A DNA stretch of 64,000 bases from positions 22,903 through 86,902 of the forward strand of contig NZ_JAGGPJ010000002.1 in assembly GCF_018613875.1 (NCBI RefSeq), given 5' to 3'. Position 1 is the stretch's first letter, and every line of letters begins with the position of its first letter. The DNA comes from Arthrobacter sp. ISL-28 (GTDB lineage: Bacteria > Actinomycetota > Actinomycetes > Actinomycetales > Micrococcaceae). A model generated the notes under the pieces. It saw only the letters and a program-made list of their open reading frames with translations, had not been told where the DNA came from and ran no database searches. Positions 59,713-64,000 of this stretch are shown here, piece after piece. The position numbers and the translations under genes are program-made.

Positions 59713-60358
59713 CGAAGTCCAGATCCTCCGCGCATTGCAAATCAACCTGAACGCGCGGGGGTACTCCACCGTCACCGCGTTCACCGGGCAGGGTGCCCTG
59801 GAGCAGGCCGCGCGGCATCCCGTGGACGTCGTCGTGCTGGACCTCGGGCTGCCGGATCTCGACGGCGTAGAGGTGATTCGCCGGCTGCGGCGCTGGAGTG
59901 ACGTGCCCGTCGTCGTCCTTTCCGCCAGACACGGCTCGGATGACAAGATCCAGGCCCTGGATGCGGGCGCGGACGACTACGTGACCAAGCCGTTCGGCAT
60001 GGATGAACTCCTGGCGAGACTCCGTGCCGCGCTGCGCCGCGGAACGTCAGGGGACGCTCCCGTTGTGGAAACCGAGGATTTTGTCGTGGATCTTGCGGCG
60101 AGACGGGTCACCCAACGGGGCATTGCCGTCCGGCTGACCCCGACCGAGTGGAACATCCTGGAACTGCTGGCCCGGAACAGCGGTGCCCTCGTCACGCATG
60201 ACGAGTTGCTGACCCATGTGTGGGGACCCGCCTACTCGGGCGAGACCGGATATCTGCGGGTCTACCTCGCGCAGCTCAGAAGGAAGCTTGAGCCCGATCC
60301 GGCCAATCCCCGCCACCTGCTAACCGAGACAGGGCTCGGCTACCGCTTTCAGGAATGA
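59687..60358 (+). CDS. kdpE: Response regulator KdpE
   Basis: 223-residue OmpR-class regulator. Receiver with VDDE (8-10), Asp52 in VVVLDLGLPDLDG, T80 and K103 region DDYVTKPFGMDELL; winged helix with LTPTEWNILELLARNSGALVTHDELLTHVWGPAYSGETGYLRVYLAQLRRKLEP. GAGAGGACACC before the ATG. Overlaps kdpD by 26 bases. Partner of KdpD. Targets are probably the potassium uptake genes that follow, since no kdpFABC is here. Confidence 0.95.
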   Translation: MQAVLIVDDEVQILRALQINLNARGYSTVTAFTGQGALEQAARHPVDVVVLDLGLPDLDGVEVIRRLRRWSDVPVVVLSARHGSDDKIQALDAGADDYVTKPFGMDELLARLRAALRRGTSGDAPVVETEDFVVDLAARRVTQRGIAVRLTPTEWNILELLARNSGALVTHDELLTHVWGPAYSGETGYLRVYLAQLRRKLEPDPANPRHLLTETGLGYRFQE

Positions 60359-60375
60359 CGCGCTTTCAGGAATGA
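60344..60375 (+). repeat. 17-bp tandem duplication spanning kdpE stop
   Basis: CGCTTTCAGGAATGA occurs at 60344 and again at 60361. The first copy contains the kdpE stop. It is a recent-looking tandem duplication without change of the protein. Confidence 0.8.
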
Positions 60376-60474
60376 GCCGCCGGCGTTACCGTCACGACGG
60401 CGGAGGGGCATTAAGAAAGCGTTAATATCCCCCGAATCACCCAAGGATGCTGTCCGGGCCGGTGCTACGCTCCG

Positions 60475-62499
60475 GTGGTTATCAGGCCTGTTCCCGCAGT
60501 ACAGAAAGACACGTCATTGACGGCATCCGCCCAGTTCTCGATTCCAGCGACCGTTCCAAAACCCGCACCGGAAACTGAGCCCGGCACTTCCCTGGTCAGG
60601 TGGCTGCTGGAACACCAGGTCCACCGGCCAGTCGGGCCCGAAACAGCCGAAGAGCATGCACCGCAGCAGAGCTGGTGGAAGGTCATGTGCCTGACGGGCG
60701 TGGACTACTTCTCGACCCTGTCGTACCTGCCAGGCATCGCAGCCCTCGCCGCCGGCGCCCTGTCTCCGCTGGCCACCCTGCTGATCGTGGCGCTGACCCT
60801 GCTCGGCATGCTGCCGATGTACCGGCGGGTGGCCAAGGAAAGCCCGCATGGGCAGGGTTCCGTGGCGATGCTGGAAAACCTGCTGCCCTTCTGGCGGGGC
60901 AAAGTCTTTGTGCTGGTCCTGCTCGGCTTCGTAGCAACGTCCTGGATTATCACCATCACCCTGTCCGCTGCCGACGCCACCGTCCACCTGCTGGAGAATC
61001 CTTATCTGCCTCCGTTCCTGGAAGGCCAGGCCGTCGCCGTTACGGTGGTGCTCCTCCTGATCCTTGGCGGGGTCTTCCTGCTCGGTTTCACCGAGGCCGT
61101 TGCCGTAGCCATCCCGCTGGTGGGGGTTTTCCTCGTGCTGAACGCCGTCATCATCGGAGCAGGAATTTACGACGCCGTCACGCAGCCGGGTGCCTTGGCT
61201 GACTGGACCGCTGCACTCACCTCGTTCGGCGGAGGGTTCGGTGACATCGCGGGCCCCGCCCTCGTGGCGTTCCCGCTGCTGGTCCTCGGGCTCTCCGGCT
61301 TCGAAACGGGTGTCAGCATGATGCCCTTGGTAGCAGCCAAGGGCGCCACACCCGAGGAACAGCTGGCGTGCAGGATCCGGAACACCCGCAGGCTCCTCAC
61401 CACAGCCGCCGTGATCATGAGCATCTACCTGATCGGCAGCAGCTTCGTCACCACGGTCCTGATCCCGGCAGAAGCATTCCAGGAGGGCGGCGAGGCCAAC
61501 GGCCGGGCCTTGGCCTACCTGGCCCATGAGCGCCTCGGCAACGGCTTCGGCTCCGTCTACGACGTCAGCAGCATCCTTATCCTCTGGTTCGCTGGTGCGT
61601 CCGCGATGGCCGGACTGATCAACATCGTCCCGCGCTACCTGCCGTCCTACGGCATGGCCCCGGACTGGTCGCGCGCAGTGCGGCCCGTCGTCCTCGTCTA
61701 CACCGCCATCAGCATCCTCATCACCATCGGCTTCAACGCCGATGTCAATGCCCAGGCCGGGGCATACGCCACCGGAATCCTAGCCATGATGGTCTCCGGG
61801 GCCATTGCCGTCACCATCTCCGCCATCCGGAAGAAACAGCGCGTTCCCGCCGTCGGATTCACTGTCCTGACGGTGGTGATGCTCTATGCCCTGGCCGCGA
61901 ACGTCATCGAAAAACCCGACGGCATCGCCATCTCGGCGTTCTTCATCCTCGGCATCGTGGCGGTCTCCCTGGTCTCACGGGTGAGCCGGACTACCGAGCT
62001 CCGCGTGGACCGGATCGAATTCGACGAGACCGCCCGCCGCTTCATCACCGACACACTCGACTACGACGGGCGGATCAATCTCATCGCCAACCGCCCCCAG
62101 GCCCGGGATGCGGCCGAATACGCCGGCAAGGAAGCCGTGCAACGCGAAAACAACCCCGTCCCAGGAACCGCCGACGTCATCTTTCTGGAAATTGACATCA
62201 CCGACCCCTCCGAATTCAGCGAAGTGCTGGAGGTGCGGGGCGTTGAAGTGGACGGACACCGCGTCCTGCGCGCGGAAAGCCCGGCCGCGCCGAACGCCAT
62301 CGCAGCCATCCTCCTGGCCCTCCGCGACGCCACCGGAGTCCGCCCCCACGCCTACTTTGAATGGTCCGAAGGCAACCCCCTGGCCCACCTCATGCGCTAC
62401 TTGCTGCTCGGCCGTGGCGACACGGCGCCGGTGGTCCGCGAAATCATCCGCGAGAACGAACCGGCCCCGGACCGCAGGCCGGGCATCCACGTAGGATGA
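60475..62499 (+). CDS. KimA-like APC-family potassium transporter
   Basis: Membrane transporter of up to 674 residues of the KimA/YdaO type (amino-acid-permease fold). After a 65-residue cytoplasmic tail comes the hallmark [39 protein letters not shown], then [22 protein letters not shown] and twelve hydrophobic segments. Two C-terminal soluble segments ([28 protein letters not shown] onward, with two alpha/beta folds) resemble the USP-like part of KimA. Bacillus KimA imports potassium with protons and is controlled by cyclic di-AMP. Genes for KdpDE lie just upstream and a TrkH gene just downstream, which supports a potassium role. GTG 60475 or TTG 60517 are possible starts. Confidence 0.85.
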   Translation: MVIRPVPAVQKDTSLTASAQFSIPATVPKPAPETEPGTSLVRWLLEHQVHRPVGPETAEEHAPQQSWWKVMCLTGVDYFSTLSYLPGIAALAAGALSPLATLLIVALTLLGMLPMYRRVAKESPHGQGSVAMLENLLPFWRGKVFVLVLLGFVATSWIITITLSAADATVHLLENPYLPPFLEGQAVAVTVVLLLILGGVFLLGFTEAVAVAIPLVGVFLVLNAVIIGAGIYDAVTQPGALADWTAALTSFGGGFGDIAGPALVAFPLLVLGLSGFETGVSMMPLVAAKGATPEEQLACRIRNTRRLLTTAAVIMSIYLIGSSFVTTVLIPAEAFQEGGEANGRALAYLAHERLGNGFGSVYDVSSILILWFAGASAMAGLINIVPRYLPSYGMAPDWSRAVRPVVLVYTAISILITIGFNADVNAQAGAYATGILAMMVSGAIAVTISAIRKKQRVPAVGFTVLTVVMLYALAANVIEKPDGIAISAFFILGIVAVSLVSRVSRTTELRVDRIEFDETARRFITDTLDYDGRINLIANRPQARDAAEYAGKEAVQRENNPVPGTADVIFLEIDITDPSEFSEVLEVRGVEVDGHRVLRAESPAAPNAIAAILLALRDATGVRPHAYFEWSEGNPLAHLMRYLLLGRGDTAPVVREIIRENEPAPDRRPGIHVG

Positions 62500-63953
62500 G
62501 CCGGGAGGCGACCCGGGTGAGGCCCAAGACCGCGGGCACTGACACAGCCCATACGCTCAAAGATGCGCTGCAGGTCGTTCTTCGGAACGGGAAGGACGGA
62601 CAGGCCAGGAAAGAGAGCGCGATCCGGCGCGCCCTCTCCCATCCGGTCCGTTCTGTTCCCCTGGCATTCCTCTCCGTCATCATCGTCGGCGCCGGGCTCC
62701 TGGTTCTGCCCATATCCCGGACCGGCAGTGACCCCGACGCTCTTATGGCCGCACTGTTCACCTCGGTTTCCGCCGTCTGCGTCACGGGTCTGATCACCGT
62801 GGACACCGCCACGTACTGGACGCCCTTCGGCCAAGGCGTGATTCTGGGGCTCATCCAGGCCGGCGGGTTCGGCATCATGACCCTCGCTACCCTGCTGGCT
62901 CTGCTGGTACGCAAGAGCATCGGACTTCGTGGCCAGCTCGTAGCGCAGTCAGAAACGCACACCCTGAACCTCGGAGATGTCCGGGCAGTGCTGTTCCGGG
63001 TCGCAAAAATCATGGTCATGTTTGAAACGGCCGCGGCCATTGTGTTGACCGCACGCTTCTGGATCGCCTACGACGAGAACCCGGCCACGGCCTTGTGGCA
63101 CGGCACCTTCCATGCCGTCTCAGGCTTCAACAACGCCGGCTTTTCCCTCTACAGCGACAACCTCATCGGCCTCGCCGAAGACCCCTGGATCATCATCCCC
63201 ATCTGTGCTGCGATTATCGCCGGAGGACTCGGGTTCCCGGTGATCATCCAGCTGATGCGCGGTGACATCAAGGTCAGGCAATGGAACGTCCACCTCCGAC
63301 TAACCATCTACGGCACTTTGGTACTGCTGGCTGCCGGCATCGCGCTCTTCGCAGCCTTCGAGTGGAACAGGAACGAGACTCTCGGGCAGCTCTCCTTCCC
63401 GGGCAAGCTGCTGGGGTCCCTCGCCGGCGCCGTCTTTCCCCGTACTGCGGGGTTCAACAGCATCGACTACGGCGCCGCGGCGCCGGAAACGCTCATGGTG
63501 ACCAACATCCTGATGTTCATCGGCGGAGGAAGTGCCGGGACGGCAGGAGGCATCAAGATCACGACGTTCCTCGTACTGGCATTTTCCATCTGGAACGAGG
63601 TCCGCGGCCGTGATCAAGTTACCGTGGCCCACCGCTCCATCAGTTCCTCCTCGCAGCGCCAGGCGCTGTCCGTTGCCCTGCTTGGCGTAGCCGCCGTCGT
63701 CGGGGGCACCATGCTGCTGCTCATGTTCACGGACTACAGCCTCGAGAAGGTACTGTTCGAATCCATCTCAGCTTTCGCCACCGTCGGCATGAGCACAGGC
63801 ATCACCTACAACCTGCCCCCGGCTGCGGAATGGGTGCTGATGGCACTCATGTTCACCGGCCGCATCGGCACCGTGACTGTCGCCTCTGCACTCGCCCTCT
63901 CCGCACGCCCTCGGCTCTACCGGCTGCCTGAGGAAAGGCCGATCATCGGATGA
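62496..63953 (+). CDS. TrkH/KtrB potassium uptake channel subunit
   Basis: Membrane potassium transporter of 485 residues with four selectivity-filter segments: AVCVTGL, GFNNAGF, RTAGFN and TVGMSTG. These stand for the four repeats. Helices [39 protein letters not shown] and later ones are clear. Last segment is [29 protein letters not shown] 62496 overlaps the previous stop (ATGA), indicating coupling; GTG a few codons inside has a GGGAGG site and could be used. The partner KtrA/TrkA-type gating protein is not in the window; it probably follows downstream, unless the repeat array separates them. Confidence 0.92.
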   Translation: MSREATRVRPKTAGTDTAHTLKDALQVVLRNGKDGQARKESAIRRALSHPVRSVPLAFLSVIIVGAGLLVLPISRTGSDPDALMAALFTSVSAVCVTGLITVDTATYWTPFGQGVILGLIQAGGFGIMTLATLLALLVRKSIGLRGQLVAQSETHTLNLGDVRAVLFRVAKIMVMFETAAAIVLTARFWIAYDENPATALWHGTFHAVSGFNNAGFSLYSDNLIGLAEDPWIIIPICAAIIAGGLGFPVIIQLMRGDIKVRQWNVHLRLTIYGTLVLLAAGIALFAAFEWNRNETLGQLSFPGKLLGSLAGAVFPRTAGFNSIDYGAAAPETLMVTNILMFIGGGSAGTAGGIKITTFLVLAFSIWNEVRGRDQVTVAHRSISSSSQRQALSVALLGVAAVVGGTMLLLMFTDYSLEKVLFESISAFATVGMSTGITYNLPPAAEWVLMALMFTGRIGTVTVASALALSARPRLYRLPEERPIIG

Positions 63954-63979
63954 GACCGCGCCGTATCCACAAACCCATA

Positions 63980-64000
63980 CCCTCCCTCACATCCCGCCCC
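63980..64000. repeat. Start of another 32-bp repeat array, cut by window
   Basis: CCCTCCCTCACATCCCGCCC at 63980 matches the unit core of the 55676 array and lies 27 bases after the potassium channel stop. Only the first unit is visible. Confidence 0.7.

Noticed and set aside
60359..60474. Cyclic di-AMP (ydaO) riboswitch before the KimA-like gene
   Set aside because: Looked for because Bacillus kimA has one, but no conserved core or long paired leader was seen in the 115 bases.

Overview
The window is about 65% GC, has GTG and TTG starts, short ATGA-type overlaps, and gene families typical of high-GC Gram-positives. The content (a Micrococcaceae-style sir-cysH-cysD-cysN cluster with CbiX, menaquinone genes, AI-2E, DUF1206, GAF-ANTAR, BTAD and KimA-like proteins, and arrays of CCCTCCCGCACATCC-type repeats) points to a chromosome segment of Arthrobacter, Pseudarthrobacter or a close relative. 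This assignment comes from recognising families, not from a database search. No rRNA, tRNA, CRISPR array, prophage or insertion sequence was seen.

Layout. 1-5.9 kb: the end of a FadR-type regulator, a decayed membrane-protein gene, an AI-2E transporter, small stress-type proteins, DUF1206, and a phosphodiesterase-like/SRPBCC read-through fusion. 5.9-22.5 kb: sulfur assimilation on the minus strand. It holds a ferredoxin-NADP reductase, CysG, an SsuABC-like uptake system, and sir-cysH-cysD-cysN preceded by CbiX. These genes are interrupted by a large secreted Ig-like repeat protein, rtcB and an SRPBCC gene. Three of the sulfur transcription units share a DNA element starting 43-44 bases before the start codon. 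22.5-25 kb: a TRIC channel, a SMI1-like protein and a frameshifted AbiEi/DUF559 gene flanked by two copies of a short dispersed repeat.

25-38.4 kb: menaquinone biosynthesis (polyprenyl diphosphate synthase, geranylgeranyl-reductase-type MenJ, MenG, MenF, MenD, MenC). The set is split by a polar amino-acid ABC transporter and by a Tat-exported PhoX phosphatase with a PHO box. A large inverted arrangement of 32-bp repeats lies between menD and phoX. 38.4-47 kb: a methyltransferase, a two-component pair whose regulator fuses a SARP-type DNA-binding/BTAD half to a receiver and LuxR half, a second OmpR-type two-component pair followed by a secreted protein with a candidate regulator-binding site, and small hypotheticals. 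47-57 kb: PAP2 phosphatase, methyltransferase, GlgX, two divergent GAF-ANTAR regulators with small unknown genes, a lipoprotein / 27-residue peptide / DUF6766 operon, and a GDSL hydrolase with a repeat linker. 57-64 kb: a potassium module made of KdpD, KdpE, a KimA-like APC transporter and a TrkH/KtrB channel subunit. The last bases begin another 32-bp repeat array.

The strongest leads are the shared sulfur-operon element, the dispersed repeat families, the SARP-REC-LuxR regulator, the frameshift in a run of seven A, and the unlisted 27-residue membrane peptide gene.
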